Counted from the first letter of the stretch, positions 9,166 through 19,580 are shown. The stretch: DNA of 64,000 nucleotides from Candidatus Ribeiella danica (GCA_016717335.1 JADKFS010000001.1:2666001-2730000); one strand, 5' to 3'. The notes: generated by a model from the sequence alone, not told the origin. Made by a program: numbers and translations.

Positions 9166-9825
9166 ATGATCAACACAGCAGGTATCGCTATGCCCGCGGC
9201 TCCGCGCCGCCACCGCCGCGTGCTCGTCGCGTGCGCAATGCTGCTGGCCGCCGTCACCGCAGCGTGGGGCATGCTGCCCACTCCGGTCGCGCCGGCCGCG
9301 GCCTGGAGCGCGTCGGCAGCCTCCGGGCCGATCGCCGGCGTGCCGGTGCGCAACTTCGGCGTGGTCGAGCAGGGCATCCTGTATCGCTCGGCGCAGCCCC
9401 GCCAGATCGCGCTGCCCTGGCTGCGCCGCTACGGCATCCGCAGCGTGGTAAACCTGCGCGAGGAGCAGCACGACGACCGGAGCTGGCTGCTCGACAGCCT
9501 GGGCATGCAGGCCTACCTGCAGCTGCCGATCGACGACCACGCGGCGCCAACCGAGGCCCAGGCGCTCGCATTCCTGCGGTTCGTGCAGGACCAGCGCAAC
9601 TGGCCGGTGCTGGTCCACTGCGCCGAGGGCAAAGGCCGCACCGGGGCCCTGGTCGCGCTCGCGCGCTACGCGATCGACGGCTGGACGCTCGACCAGGCGC
9701 TGGAGGAGGCGAACCGCTACACCGCCGACCTGGCGCTCAGCGAGGCCCAGCGCGCCTGGCTGGTGCAGTGGGCGCACGCGCACGCGCCCGGCGACCAGCG
9801 CGCCACGACAGTCGGTAGTCGGTAG
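9166..9825 (+). CDS. Secreted dual-specificity/tyrosine phosphatase family protein
   Basis: Protein of 219 residues with a basic N-terminus and one hydrophobic segment (about residues 24-45, signal peptide or anchor), followed by a cysteine-dependent phosphatase domain. The P-loop HCAEGKGRTG carries the catalytic Cys at about 152 and Arg at 158 (CX5R). The VRNFGVVEQGILYRSAQP opening is typical of the DSP/Siw14-like branch, and the general acid Asp is probably in LPIDDH. GAGGATC precedes the ATG. Export of such a phosphatase implies a phosphorylated protein, inositol phosphate or polyphosphate substrate outside the membrane, but which one cannot be inferred. Confidence 0.85.
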   Translation: MINTAGIAMPAAPRRHRRVLVACAMLLAAVTAAWGMLPTPVAPAAAWSASAASGPIAGVPVRNFGVVEQGILYRSAQPRQIALPWLRRYGIRSVVNLREEQHDDRSWLLDSLGMQAYLQLPIDDHAAPTEAQALAFLRFVQDQRNWPVLVHCAEGKGRTGALVALARYAIDGWTLDQALEEANRYTADLALSEAQRAWLVQWAHAHAPGDQRATTVGSR

Positions 9826-9946
9826 TCGGTACGAAGAGGGTATCACGGCGCTCGAAAGCCGACTTCGAGGATCGATCGGCACAACCGCAGCTATCAGGTC
9901 TACCCGTTGAACATCTGGTCTCAGTATTAGTCGGGGGTCAACATCC

Positions 9947-10972
9947 ATGCCCGCAGTGCTCCAGACGGCACGGCGAACGCTGATCGTCGCGACAATGCTC
10001 TACTGCGCTGGCCTGCTCGTCCTGGCGCTGCTGTGCAAGATCGGAATGCATGGGTTCTGGTGGCTGGATCTTGCGAATATCTTTGCGCTGCTGCTGTTCG
10101 CGCCGCTGCTTCTGCTCATCCCAGCAGCGCTCCTGTGGCACTCGCGCGGCCCGCAGATCGCTGTGCTGGTGGCGTGCGCGGCGTTCGTGGGCCTGTTCGG
10201 CCAACAGCTGCTCCCCCGCGCGGAGCAATCCGGCAGCGGCCCACGCCTGCGCGTGGCCACCTTCAACCTGCACTCCGGCCTGGCCGAGCCGCAGGTGGCC
10301 GAGATCGTCGCGGCCATCCGCGAGCGGCCGGCCGACGTGTATCTCTTTCAGGAGCTCTCCGAGCCGGCGGCGATAGCGATCAAGCAGCACCTCGCGCAGG
10401 AGTATCCTCACCAGACGCTCGTGCCGTCGGCCGAGCACGCCGGCATGGGCATGATCAGCCGCTACCCGCTCGACATGCCGCTGCAGCAGGACGAGCCGCT
10501 GCAGACGGCGCAGGTGCGCGTGGGCGATCGCTCGGTCACCTTGATCAACGTCAGCCTGACGAGCCCGGAGATCAAGCGGCGCCGCCTTCCGGTGGTCGGC
10601 TGGGTGCAGGGGCTTGGCGGCTACCGCACCGGCAAGCGGGCGCGCGAGATGGAGCAGCTGCTGCGCGCAGCCGACAATGCTCGCGGGCCGCTGGTCGTCG
10701 CCGGCGACTTCAACCTCAGCGACCGCGAGCCGGGCTACGGCCAGCTGGCGGCGCGGCTCCACGACGCCTACGCCGAGACCAGGCCGGGCTTCGGCTTCAC
10801 CTTCCCGAGCAGCCTGCACATTGGGCAGCTGGCGATCCCGGCGCGGCTCGTCCGCATCGACTACGTGTGGAGCGCAGGCGGTGTCGTCCCGACCAGCGCC
10901 GAGGTCAGCTGCGGCGACGCCTCCGACCACTGCATGGTGATCGCGGACGTGCGGATCGCCGACGGGCTATAG
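9947..10972 (+). CDS. Membrane-anchored endonuclease/exonuclease/phosphatase (EEP) family protein
   Basis: Protein of 341 residues: two to three N-terminal hydrophobic helices (about residues 15-85) and then a complete EEP hydrolase domain. The diagnostic elements are present in order: RVATFNLHSG (metal-binding Asn), YLFQELSE (metal-binding Glu), VAGDFNL (catalytic Asp and Asn) and the closing SDHCMV (His). Members hydrolyse phosphodiesters or phosphomonoesters in nucleic acids, sphingomyelin or inositol phosphates. Membrane topology places the catalytic domain either in the cytoplasm or outside; the fused helices resemble the common VanJ-like arrangement. It follows the secreted phosphatase at 9166 with a 120-bp gap and may not be co-transcribed. 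Confidence 0.85.
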   Translation: MPAVLQTARRTLIVATMLYCAGLLVLALLCKIGMHGFWWLDLANIFALLLFAPLLLLIPAALLWHSRGPQIAVLVACAAFVGLFGQQLLPRAEQSGSGPRLRVATFNLHSGLAEPQVAEIVAAIRERPADVYLFQELSEPAAIAIKQHLAQEYPHQTLVPSAEHAGMGMISRYPLDMPLQQDEPLQTAQVRVGDRSVTLINVSLTSPEIKRRRLPVVGWVQGLGGYRTGKRAREMEQLLRAADNARGPLVVAGDFNLSDREPGYGQLAARLHDAYAETRPGFGFTFPSSLHIGQLAIPARLVRIDYVWSAGGVVPTSAEVSCGDASDHCMVIADVRIADGL

Positions 10973-10999
10973 ACCAAAGGAGGGTGCGCGCTTCGTCCT

Positions 11000-11104
11000 T
11001 ATAGCTATGAGCAAAAGCATTGAGCCACTACGCACGAACGAGATGCTGTTGTGATGCGATCTGTCGTGCTGCCGACTGGCTTCTGCGGACTGCCCACTGG
11101 TATA
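11000..11104 (-). mobile_element. MITE-like 105-bp element, copy 1
   Basis: This segment, read on the minus strand, matches 48831-48935 over its full 105 bp with about 15 mismatches and no gaps by my hand alignment. Both copies begin TATA(C/G)CAGTG and end in (C/T)A(C/T)AGCTATA-like sequence, giving terminal inverted repeats of about 10 bp with TA at the edge. That is the layout of small non-autonomous elements of the IS630/Tc1 type. No transposase is present in the window. Confidence 0.55.
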
Positions 11105-11267
11105 GTACAGGCTATCGCACGCGCATTCCGGGTTTGACGGAAGACCGACGACCGGAGACGGCGAACTATCGTCTTCCGTCTTCCGTCTTCCGTCGGCCAA
11201 ATGCGGATCGGGCTTCTGATTGGCTACACTTAGTCTTCGATCATCCGTCCCTGGCCTTCGTCCGCGC

Positions 11268-14200
11268 CTACCCGATCGCCCACACGCTGCCCTGCGGCGT
11301 CTTCGTGATCTCGATCTGGACCGGAAAGAGATCCTTCAGCTCCTGGATGTGGGTGATCACCAGGATGTGCTTGAACTCGATCTGCACCGAGGTGATCGCC
11401 TCGACCAGCCGCTCGCGGCCGCGGGCGTCCTGCGAGCCGAAGCCCTCGTCGATCACCAGCGTCTCCAGGCGAGCGCCGGCCCGGCGGGCCAGCAGCTTGG
11501 CCAGCGCCACCCGGATCGCGAAGTTCAGGCGGAACGACTCGCCGCCGCTGAAGGCGTCGTAGTCGCGCGTGCCGAGGCCGTCGGCGATCTTGATCTCGAG
11601 CGTCTCGCTGACGTCGCCCTTCTTGGTGTCGCGCTGGGTCTCGAAGGTGAGATGCATCTGGTTATCGGTCATGCGCCCGAGCAGGCTATTGGCCTCGCGC
11701 TCGATCTCGGGGATGGCCGTCTCGATCAGCAGCGCCTGCACGCCCTTCTTGCCGAACGCCTGGGTCAGCTCGTCGAATAGGCCCTTGCGGCCGGCCAGCG
11801 CGGCGCGGCGGGCCTCGCACTCGAGCAGCTCGGCGGCGGACTCCTCGGCGCGCTGGAGCAGCGCGCGCTTCTCGCCCAGGTCGCGCTCGGCCACCGACAG
11901 CTCGCGCCGCCGCTGGGCAAGCGCCGCCGCGGCGCCCTCGCGCTCGCGCAGCGCCGGGGCCAATGCGCGCAGATCCTCGTCGAGCGCGGCGACCTGGGCC
12001 TCGGCCGCGATGACCTCGGCGGCGCAGCGCTGCAGCGACAGGGTGGCGCGATCGAGGTCGTGCCGGTCGCGCTCCTCGCGCTCCTCGGCGCGCTGGAGCT
12101 GCTGGCGCTCGTCGGCCCAGTGGGCCAGCTCGCGCACGGCCGCGGCGGCGGCGGCGGCCAGCTCGGGCGAGTAGCCCAGCGCGTCGATCTCGGCGTCGAG
12201 CCGCCTCAGCGCGACGCGGTCGTCGTGGGCGTAGTCGGCCAGCTCGAGCGTGGTGTTGATCTCGGCGATGCGCTCCTCCTGCTCGTGCAGCGCCGGGGTC
12301 TCGTCGTCGATCTCCTGCAGGCTGCGGCGCTTCGAGTCGATCTCGGCGCGCAGCCGCATCTGCTCGCCGGCCTGCTGCTCGAGCACGGCGATGCGCCCCT
12401 CCAGCCGGCTCATCTCGCGGTCGAGCGCGGCCGGCTCGCCCAGCGCGGCGATCGAGGAGTCGACGCGCGACAGCTCGGCGCGCACGCCGCGCTCGAAGTC
12501 GCCCTTGACGAGCTGCAGCTGGATCTCCTCAAGCGTCTTCTGGTCGTCGGCCTGCTTGCGGCGCAGCTCCTCGGCGCCGGCCAGGTCGCGCTCCAGCCGC
12601 GCGATCCGCCCGGCCACGTCGGGCAGGCCGGCCGCGCGGCGCTCCAGCGCCTGCACGTCGGCGCGCCGGCTGCGCAGCTGCGCGTCGAGCGCGTCGGCCT
12701 CGCGCTTGGCCGTGCTGAACAGCGCGCGCAGCTCCTTGCGCTCGCGCTCGTACTCGTCCTGGATGTGCGTCAGGCCATCTGCCCCCAGCTCGCTCTTGCA
12801 GAGCGGGCAGACCTGCTCGTCGGCGTCGAGCAGCGCCAGCTTGCGGTTGATATCCTCGCCGCGGGCCTTGATCGCGTCGCACTCCGAGCGGCGGGCCGCG
12901 CCGCGCTCGACCATGGCGTGCTCGTCCGCGCGCAGCCGCTCCAGCTCGGCCAGGTCGGCCGCCAGGCGCTGGCGCTCCTCGGCGGCCTGGGCCAGCTCGG
13001 CGCGCCAGCGCGGCTCGTCGCGCAGGCGGTCGGCGGCCTCCTTGATCTTGCGCTTCAGCTCCTCGCGCGTGCCGACCAGCGAGTCGTGCTTGAGATCGAT
13101 CTTGTTCTGCAGATCCTTGCGGGTGAGCTGGAGCTCGCCGACGGCGCGCTGGCGCTCGCGCAGATCGTCGCGCTTGGCGCGCGCCTCGGCCAGCTCGCGC
13201 GCGACCGGCGCCAGCCCGTCGAGCTGGGCGGTGAGGCGGGCGATCTCGGCCTCGATCTTCGGGCGGCGGGCGGCGCGCTCGCGCAGCCCGCGCAGCTCCC
13301 CCTCGGCGATCCGCAGGTCGGCGCGCATGTGGCGCTCGGCGTCGCGCAGCGCCTCGGCGTGGGCCCGGCGGCGCTCCTGCAGCGCGTCGTAGGGCTGGCG
13401 CAGCGCCTCGACCCGCTCGCGCTCAGCCTGGGCCGCGCGCAGGCTCTCGCCCCCGGCCAGGATCTCGCCGCGCCGCGCCAGCGTCTGCTGCGCCTCGGCC
13501 AGCCCAGCGCGCAGACGGGCGGCCTCGCGCGCCAGCTCGTCGTTCTCCTGGCGCAGCCGGCGCAGCTGCGCGTCGAGCGCGGCCCGCTGCGGCTTGAGGA
13601 CTTCGAGCGCTTGGACCCGCTCGCTCGCCGCGGCGTGGAGCGACTCGGCCGCCGCGACCGCCGCCGAGATCTGGTCGACCTGGCACTCCTGGTCGTGCAC
13701 CAGCTGGGCGTAGGTGGCCTGCTTGTCGGCCTGGCGCTGCAGCTCGCCGATCTGGCCCTCCAGCCCCTTGAGCTGCCCGTCGAGCCCGCGGGCGCGCTCC
13801 TTCGACCCAGTCTCCAGCCGCTCGTACACGCTCAGGCCGAGGATATCGGCCAGCACCTGCTTGCGGCGGCCGGGCTCCTTCTTGGTGAACTCGTCGGCGT
13901 GGCCCTGGCGCAGGTAGGCCGAGTTCGAGAAGATATCGTAGTCCATGCGCAGCGTCGAGATAATCAGCTGCTGCGTCTCGCGGATGGTCGCGCCGCTGAT
14001 CGGCTTCCACGCGCCGTTGTTGCGCACCTGGAAGTCGAGCCAGCTCTGGCCGACCTTGCGGGCCTTGCTGCGCTTGCGGATGACGCGGTAGTCCAGGCCC
14101 TCGAGCGCAAAGATGAAGTCCACCTCCATCTCCTGCGCGCCGAGCGCGATCAGGTCGTCGTCGCTCTTCAGGCGCGCCTCGCCCCACAGCGCCCAGGTGA

Positions 14201-14336
14201 TCGCGTCGAGCAGGGCCGACTTGCCGGAGCCGTTCTCGCCCGAGAGGCAGGCGATGCGGATGCCGTCGAAGTCGAGCGGCGGCAGGTCGTCGCGGTAGCA
14301 CATGAAGTTGCGCAGCGCCAGCTTGCGTGGGATCAC
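11268..14336 (-). CDS. sbcC: Nuclease SbcCD subunit C (Rad50-like ATPase)
   Basis: SMC-like ATPase of 1022 residues that works with SbcD to open and trim hairpins and blocked DNA ends. Near the start is the Walker A (GENGSGKSALLDAITWALWG); long coiled coils rich in Arg/Glu/Ala flank a zinc hook CPLCKSEL near residue 510; the C-terminal lobe holds the ABC signature (FSGGESFRLNF) and Walker B with the switch region (LVIDEGFGSQD). Length is normal. SbcD is usually the upstream neighbour, but the sequence before this gene (14337-14540) holds only a short spacer and then a forward-strand sugar operon, so the partner must be elsewhere. The long forward-strand open frames over this gene are shadows of its codon bias. 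Confidence 0.95.
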   Translation of the reverse strand: MIPRKLALRNFMCYRDDLPPLDFDGIRIACLSGENGSGKSALLDAITWALWGEARLKSDDDLIALGAQEMEVDFIFALEGLDYRVIRKRSKARKVGQSWLDFQVRNNGAWKPISGATIRETQQLIISTLRMDYDIFSNSAYLRQGHADEFTKKEPGRRKQVLADILGLSVYERLETGSKERARGLDGQLKGLEGQIGELQRQADKQATYAQLVHDQECQVDQISAAVAAAESLHAAASERVQALEVLKPQRAALDAQLRRLRQENDELAREAARLRAGLAEAQQTLARRGEILAGGESLRAAQAERERVEALRQPYDALQERRRAHAEALRDAERHMRADLRIAEGELRGLRERAARRPKIEAEIARLTAQLDGLAPVARELAEARAKRDDLRERQRAVGELQLTRKDLQNKIDLKHDSLVGTREELKRKIKEAADRLRDEPRWRAELAQAAEERQRLAADLAELERLRADEHAMVERGAARRSECDAIKARGEDINRKLALLDADEQVCPLCKSELGADGLTHIQDEYERERKELRALFSTAKREADALDAQLRSRRADVQALERRAAGLPDVAGRIARLERDLAGAEELRRKQADDQKTLEEIQLQLVKGDFERGVRAELSRVDSSIAALGEPAALDREMSRLEGRIAVLEQQAGEQMRLRAEIDSKRRSLQEIDDETPALHEQEERIAEINTTLELADYAHDDRVALRRLDAEIDALGYSPELAAAAAAAVRELAHWADERQQLQRAEEREERDRHDLDRATLSLQRCAAEVIAAEAQVAALDEDLRALAPALREREGAAAALAQRRRELSVAERDLGEKRALLQRAEESAAELLECEARRAALAGRKGLFDELTQAFGKKGVQALLIETAIPEIEREANSLLGRMTDNQMHLTFETQRDTKKGDVSETLEIKIADGLGTRDYDAFSGGESFRLNFAIRVALAKLLARRAGARLETLVIDEGFGSQDARGRERLVEAITSVQIEFKHILVITHIQELKDLFPVQIEITKTPQGSVWAIG

Positions 14337-14458
14337 GGGGGCCTCCGGCTAGAGCGTAGGGCGTAGAACATGTTTGCGGAAAATCGAACCTGGCTATTAT
14401 ACGCGGCGGGGCAGGGGGGCGCAAGCGTGCCGCCCGCTCGCCGGGGCGCGTGCAACGG

Positions 14459-14487
14459 TTGACAAGTCGCCATAACCGATTTATGCT
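14459..14487 (+). promoter_or_regulatory. Sigma-70-type promoter for the deoxysugar cluster
   Basis: TTGACA (14459-14464), a 17-bp spacer and TATGCT (14482-14487) lie 54 bp upstream of the mutarotase start. The -35 is a perfect match and the local sequence is AT-richer than its surroundings. Confidence 0.6.
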
Positions 14488-14540
14488 TTTTGCATTCATC
14501 CCCGAATACAAAAGTGAATAGCATGGGCAGGGCATCTTTT

Positions 14541-14870
14541 ATGAGACGCTTCGGCCAGGTCATCGGCATCGACAGCTCACGGATCGAGGAGTACAAGCGC
14601 TACCACGCGGCGATCTGGCCGGAGATCGCCACCGCGATCGCCGAGGCCGGCATCCGCAGCTACTCGATCTTCTGGAAGGACGACCAGCTGTTCGCCTTCT
14701 TCGAGTACGCCGGCCCGGACGAGGAGTACGGCGCGCGCATGGCGCAGCTGGCCGCGGCGCCGCGCATGCGCGAGTGGTGGGATATCATGGAGGCCATGCA
14801 GCGCCCGCTCGCCACCCGCGCGCCCGGCGAGTGGTGGGCCAACATGGAAGAGGTCTTCCGGCAGGATTAA
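14541..14870 (+). CDS. L-rhamnose/L-fucose mutarotase family protein
   Basis: Protein of 109 residues from the ATG at 14541 (earlier in-frame ATGs at 14490 and 14523 would add a non-homologous tail). It shows the RhaM pattern: MRRFGQVIGI, a YKRYHAAIWPEI helix with the active-site His, the SYSIFWKDDQLFAFFEY strand pair, and a C-terminal EWW..ME..F ending. RhaM enzymes interconvert alpha and beta anomers of L-rhamnose or L-fucose as dimers in the cytoplasm. It is followed 21 bp later by an L-fuconolactonase-type amidohydrolase, so the substrate is more likely a deoxysugar handled by the non-phosphorylating route. The exact sugar is inference. Confidence 0.85.
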   Translation: MRRFGQVIGIDSSRIEEYKRYHAAIWPEIATAIAEAGIRSYSIFWKDDQLFAFFEYAGPDEEYGARMAQLAAAPRMREWWDIMEAMQRPLATRAPGEWWANMEEVFRQD

Positions 14871-14891
14871 GCGCACAGGCGGAGGCAGCCT

Positions 14892-15731
14892 ATGACCAAG
14901 ATCGACGCCCACCAGCACTTCTGGGATCTGGAAAAAGTCGAGTACCCCTGGCTCGCGCCGGCCTCCGGCCCGCTCTACCGCACCTACGAGCCGGGCGAGC
15001 TGGCGCCGCAGCTGGCCGCCGCCGGGATCGACAAAACCGTCCTGGTGCAGTCGGCCAACTCCTACGCCGACACCGACTCGATGCTGGCGCACGCCGACGC
15101 CAACGACTGGATCGGCGCAGTGATCGGCTGGGTGCCGCTGCTGGAGCCGGCCGAGGCCGCGCGCGCGCTCGACTGCTACGGCAAACACCCCAAGTTCCGC
15201 GGCATGCGCCACCTGATCCACGACGAGCCCGACCCCGACTGGGTGCTGCAGGAATCGGTGATCGAGAGCCTGCGGCTGCTGGCCCAGCGCGGCATGATCT
15301 TCGAGGTCGTGGCGGTGTTCCCGAACCACCTCAAGCACGTGCCCACGCTGGCCGAGCGGGTGCCCGGCCTGACTATGGTGATCGACCATCTGGCCAAGCC
15401 GCCGATCAAGGCCGGCGAGATCGAGCCGTGGGCCGGCCAGCTCGCGGCGGCGGCGCGCTGCCCGAACGTCTACGCCAAGGTGTCCGGCCTCAACACCGCG
15501 GCCGACTGGGAGACCTGGTCGGCGGCCGACCTGCGCCCGTACGTCGACCTGGCGGCGCGCGAGTTCGGCGCCGACCGGCTGATGTTCGGCAGCGACTGGC
15601 CGGTCTGCGTGCTGGCCGGCGACTACGCCAGAGTCTGGGCCGAGACCAACCGCGCGCTGGAGGGCCGCCCGCAGGCCGAGGTCGACGCCATCCTGGGCGG
15701 CACGGCCGCGCGGCTCTACCGGATACCGTAG
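14892..15731 (+). CDS. Amidohydrolase-2 family lactonase (L-fucono-lactonase-like)
   Basis: TIM-barrel hydrolase of 279 residues, COG3618 type. The N-terminal metal motif DAHQHFW, the mid-protein FRGMRHLIHDE, the VIDHLAKPP strand and the LMFGSDWPVC motif are those of L-fuconolactonase, L-rhamnonolactonase and related lactonases that open sugar lactones to the acid. GGAGGCAGCCT precedes the ATG. Together with the mutarotase upstream and the SDR downstream it makes a plausible partial oxidative deoxysugar pathway: anomer exchange, dehydrogenation, lactone opening. A dehydratase and aldolase are missing from the neighbourhood. The distinction between fuconolactonase and rhamnonolactonase cannot be made here. 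Confidence 0.85.
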   Translation: MTKIDAHQHFWDLEKVEYPWLAPASGPLYRTYEPGELAPQLAAAGIDKTVLVQSANSYADTDSMLAHADANDWIGAVIGWVPLLEPAEAARALDCYGKHPKFRGMRHLIHDEPDPDWVLQESVIESLRLLAQRGMIFEVVAVFPNHLKHVPTLAERVPGLTMVIDHLAKPPIKAGEIEPWAGQLAAAARCPNVYAKVSGLNTAADWETWSAADLRPYVDLAAREFGADRLMFGSDWPVCVLAGDYARVWAETNRALEGRPQAEVDAILGGTAARLYRIP

Positions 15732-15745
15732 CCGCGTGCCGCCAT

Positions 15746-15827
15746 GGGGAGGGGTGTTGGTGAGAGCTTCGCCCTCACCAACACCCCATCCAAGCGTTCG
15801 TTTTCAGCGCAGCGCGCTATAGCATAG
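15746..15827 (+). repeat. Intergenic repeat A, copy 1 (hairpin plus CAGCGCAGCGC tail)
   Basis: A hairpin (GGGGTGTTGGTGAG, loop including CTTCGCC, then the complement) is followed by TTTCAGCGCAGCGCGCTATAG. The same two-part layout occurs at 55906-55987 and, inverted, at 57770-57850, while the stem bases differ between copies but remain paired. Confidence 0.6.
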
Positions 15828-15836
15828 AAAGAAACC

Positions 15837-16829
15837 ATGATGCCAAACGACCGTTTTCTCGTGACCGGCGCGCTCGGCTGCATCGGCGCGTGGGTGGTGC
15901 GCAACCTCGTGCGCGAGGGCACGTCGGCGGTGGTGTTCGACCTGGCGAGCGACCCGCGCCGGCTGAGGCAGATCATGACGCCGGACGAGCTGGCGCGCGT
16001 GACCTTCGTGGCCGGCGACATCACCGACCTCACAGCGGTCGAGCGCACGCTCGACCAGCACGCGATCACGCACGTCATCCACCTGGCCGCGCTGCAGGTG
16101 CCGTTCTGCAAGGCCGACCCGCCGCTCGGCGCGCGGGTGAACGTCGTCGGCACCGTGAACGTATTCGAGGCGATCGCGCGCCGCAAAGAGCGGATCGGCC
16201 GGGTCGTCTACGCCTCGTCGGTGGCCGTGTACGACGCCGCGGACGCCGGGCCGGAGGGCGGGATGCTGGCCCACGGCGCGGCCGGCCACCCGACCAACCT
16301 CTACGGCGTCTACAAGCAGGCCAACGAGGGCACCGCGCGGATCTACTGGCAGGATCAGCGCGTGTCGAGCATCGGCCTGCGGCCGTACACCGTCTACGGC
16401 GTCGGGCGCGACCAGGGGATGACCTCGGCGCCGACCAAGGCGATGTTCGCCGCCGCCGTCGGCCAGCCCTACCGGATCTCGTTCGGCGGCCGCGGCGACT
16501 ACCACTACACCGACGACGTGGCGAAGGCCTTCATCGCCTGCGCGCGCGCGCCGTTCGAGGGGGTCGAGATCTTCAACTTCGCCGGCAGCCGCGCCCATAT
16601 GAGCGAGGTGGTCGCCGCGATCGAGGCCGCCGCGCCCGAGTCGCGCGGCAGCATCACGTTCGCCGACGCGCCGCTGGCGCTGCCCGACGCGCTCGACGCG
16701 CAGCCGCTGGCCGACCTGATCGGGCCGCTGCCGCACACGCCGCTGCGGGCCGCCGTCGCCGAGACGATCGCCCAGTTTCGCGCGCTGGTCGGGAGCGGGC
16801 AGCTCGCGCCCGACGCGCTGCTGCGCTAG
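15837..16829 (+). CDS. NAD(P)-dependent epimerase/dehydratase (extended SDR)
   Basis: Extended short-chain dehydrogenase of 330 residues. The nucleotide-binding glycine motif is TGALGCIG at residues about 10-17, the VIHLAA strand follows, the catalytic pair is in YGVYK (YxxxK), and a Ser lies in YASSVAVY. The closest relatives in my recollection are sugar-nucleotide epimerases and sugar dehydrogenases that sit in catabolic clusters. Position after the mutarotase and lactonase suggests a sugar dehydrogenase acting before the lactonase, but the 105-bp gap with a repeat element means it could be a separate unit. The start is one of two adjacent ATGs (15837 or 15840). Confidence 0.85.
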   Translation: MMPNDRFLVTGALGCIGAWVVRNLVREGTSAVVFDLASDPRRLRQIMTPDELARVTFVAGDITDLTAVERTLDQHAITHVIHLAALQVPFCKADPPLGARVNVVGTVNVFEAIARRKERIGRVVYASSVAVYDAADAGPEGGMLAHGAAGHPTNLYGVYKQANEGTARIYWQDQRVSSIGLRPYTVYGVGRDQGMTSAPTKAMFAAAVGQPYRISFGGRGDYHYTDDVAKAFIACARAPFEGVEIFNFAGSRAHMSEVVAAIEAAAPESRGSITFADAPLALPDALDAQPLADLIGPLPHTPLRAAVAETIAQFRALVGSGQLAPDALLR

Positions 16830-16841
16830 CTCGCGCAGCTT

Positions 16842-16877
16842 GGTTCTGTGGTTCTGCGGCCGCGGAACCACAGAACC
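16842..16877. repeat. Palindromic intergenic repeat GGTTCTGTGGTTC
   Basis: A 13-bp perfect inverted repeat (GGTTCTGTGGTTC) with a 10-base centre, just after the SDR stop. A related but degenerate copy lies near 28357-28396, where CCACAGAACCGCAGAACCAA recurs. Confidence 0.55.
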
Positions 16878-16950
16878 GCAGAACCAATGGTGGCTGCCCA
16901 GAGCCCATATGGATGTCCGTAACCCTGTAGTAGCGCGGAGGCGCAAACTG

Positions 16951-17047
16951 CCCGGTCGCGGGGTGTCGGCTCCGCCGACACCCCGCGACCAGACAAAAAT
17001 CCCCCCTCTCCCGGCTAGGAGAGGGGGGCAGGGGGGTGAGGGCGACC
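16951..17047 (+). repeat. Intergenic repeat B, copy 1 (multi-hairpin element)
   Basis: Two hairpins in series: a 16-bp stem at 16954-16990, then a CCCCCCTCTCC stem at 17001-17028 and the tail GCAGGGGGGTGAGGGC. The same order with different stem bases recurs at 44219-44388 and 52791-52925. Confidence 0.6.
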
Positions 17048-17069
17048 AAGAAGTCCCGCAGGGGCCGAT

Positions 17070-18668
<1,599 letters not shown>

Positions 18669-19215
18669 GCGCCAACGCTCCCTTCGATAAGATCGGAAAA
18701 CAACCCGTGCCCCGCATTATAACGCGTGCCCCGCATTATATGGGCGCGCGATCCAGATCAGTTACAGTGGCGGGGTTGGGGAGACTGCGTCCCAACCTCT
18801 CGGCACCGGGCCGGTCGCAGTCACGGGTGTGGTCGTGAGCGGCCGATTCTTTCCTCCTCCAAACCACCCGCCCGGCGGGCCGCCGCACAGATCCTGCGAC
18901 ATGGGGCAACGCTCATGCTCCAATTATAGCTTTCCGTCTTTTTGACAGTATAAACTGTCGTTTTATAGTCGTATGCTGATAAAGCATGTCTTGTCCTGCG
19001 ACAAAGCATCTCTCGACCGTCAAATAATTACACGGTATCACGTAGGCTGACTTGAGATAGAGGTTTTCACGAGCTTATCTGAGAGAAAATGGCACATATG
19101 TGGTCGTAAAGATGTAAAATTGCATAGTGAGTATTTCTAGACTCAAATCTCATGGTGACGAAATACACCTGCTTAAAGCTTCGGTTTACCATCCCAGTCT
19201 CCTCAAAATTGACAG

Positions 19216-19244
19216 TTGCAATCTCCCGGTCACCATGCTATAAT
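19216..19244 (+). promoter_or_regulatory. Sigma-70-type promoter with perfect TATAAT
   Basis: TTGCAA (19216-19221), 17-bp spacer, TATAAT (19239-19244). A TTGACA 7 bases further upstream would need a 24-bp spacer, so the TTGCAA is the better -35. No credible ORF starts within the next 330 bp. Confidence 0.5.
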
Positions 19245-19250
19245 TTGGTG

Positions 19251-19580
19251 GTCCTAGAGCAAATAACTACAGAACATACGCGCGAGAGATGTAGTCCGCG
19301 ATACTTTGAGCGCCATAGCACAATGAGTGTGCCGCAGCTAGTGTGCGCGCTCGGCGTCGCAGCTGCGTGAGCACAGGCGCGAGGGGATTGATACCAATCA
19401 TAAGCGATCGATCGGGGTGATAACCATATCTTGCTAGCACCCCGCAAGACCATATAGCTGCATATCAGACACCTATGCTTGCGTTTCAGCTCGACAGCAG
19501 CAATTGCAGCATCAGGCTCTTCGAATAAGGGCCTCGCTAAAAAGTCCGCTCCACCCAAACCGGGTGAGCGGATTTTTCTT
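19251..19580 (+). ncRNA. Candidate non-coding RNA between promoter and terminator
   Basis: The segment starts just after a good promoter and ends in a hairpin with a T-run, giving a predicted transcript of about 330 nt with no supported coding frame. Inside are short inverted repeats such as GGGGTG...CACCCC near 19415-19443. I compared it by eye with tmRNA, RNase P RNA, SRP RNA and 6S RNA hallmarks and did not recognise any. It could instead be a long 5' leader with an attenuator for the surface protein gene at 19649. Confidence 0.3.
19544..19580 (+). terminator. Rho-independent terminator
   Basis: TCCGCTCCACCC and GGGTGAGCGGA pair (one bulged C) around AAACC, followed by TTTTTCTT. It points along the plus strand and lies 69 bp upstream of the surface-protein gene, so it ends something other than that gene. 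Confidence 0.7.

Noticed and set aside
12060..14366. Open frame of 768 codons on the plus strand over sbcC
   Set aside because: Ala/Leu/Gln-rich antisense shadow of a coiled-coil gene; no homologous pattern.
19152..19370. 72-codon frame across the promoter-like signal at 19216
   Set aside because: It spans the promoter and lacks a ribosome-binding site; composition is not coding-like.
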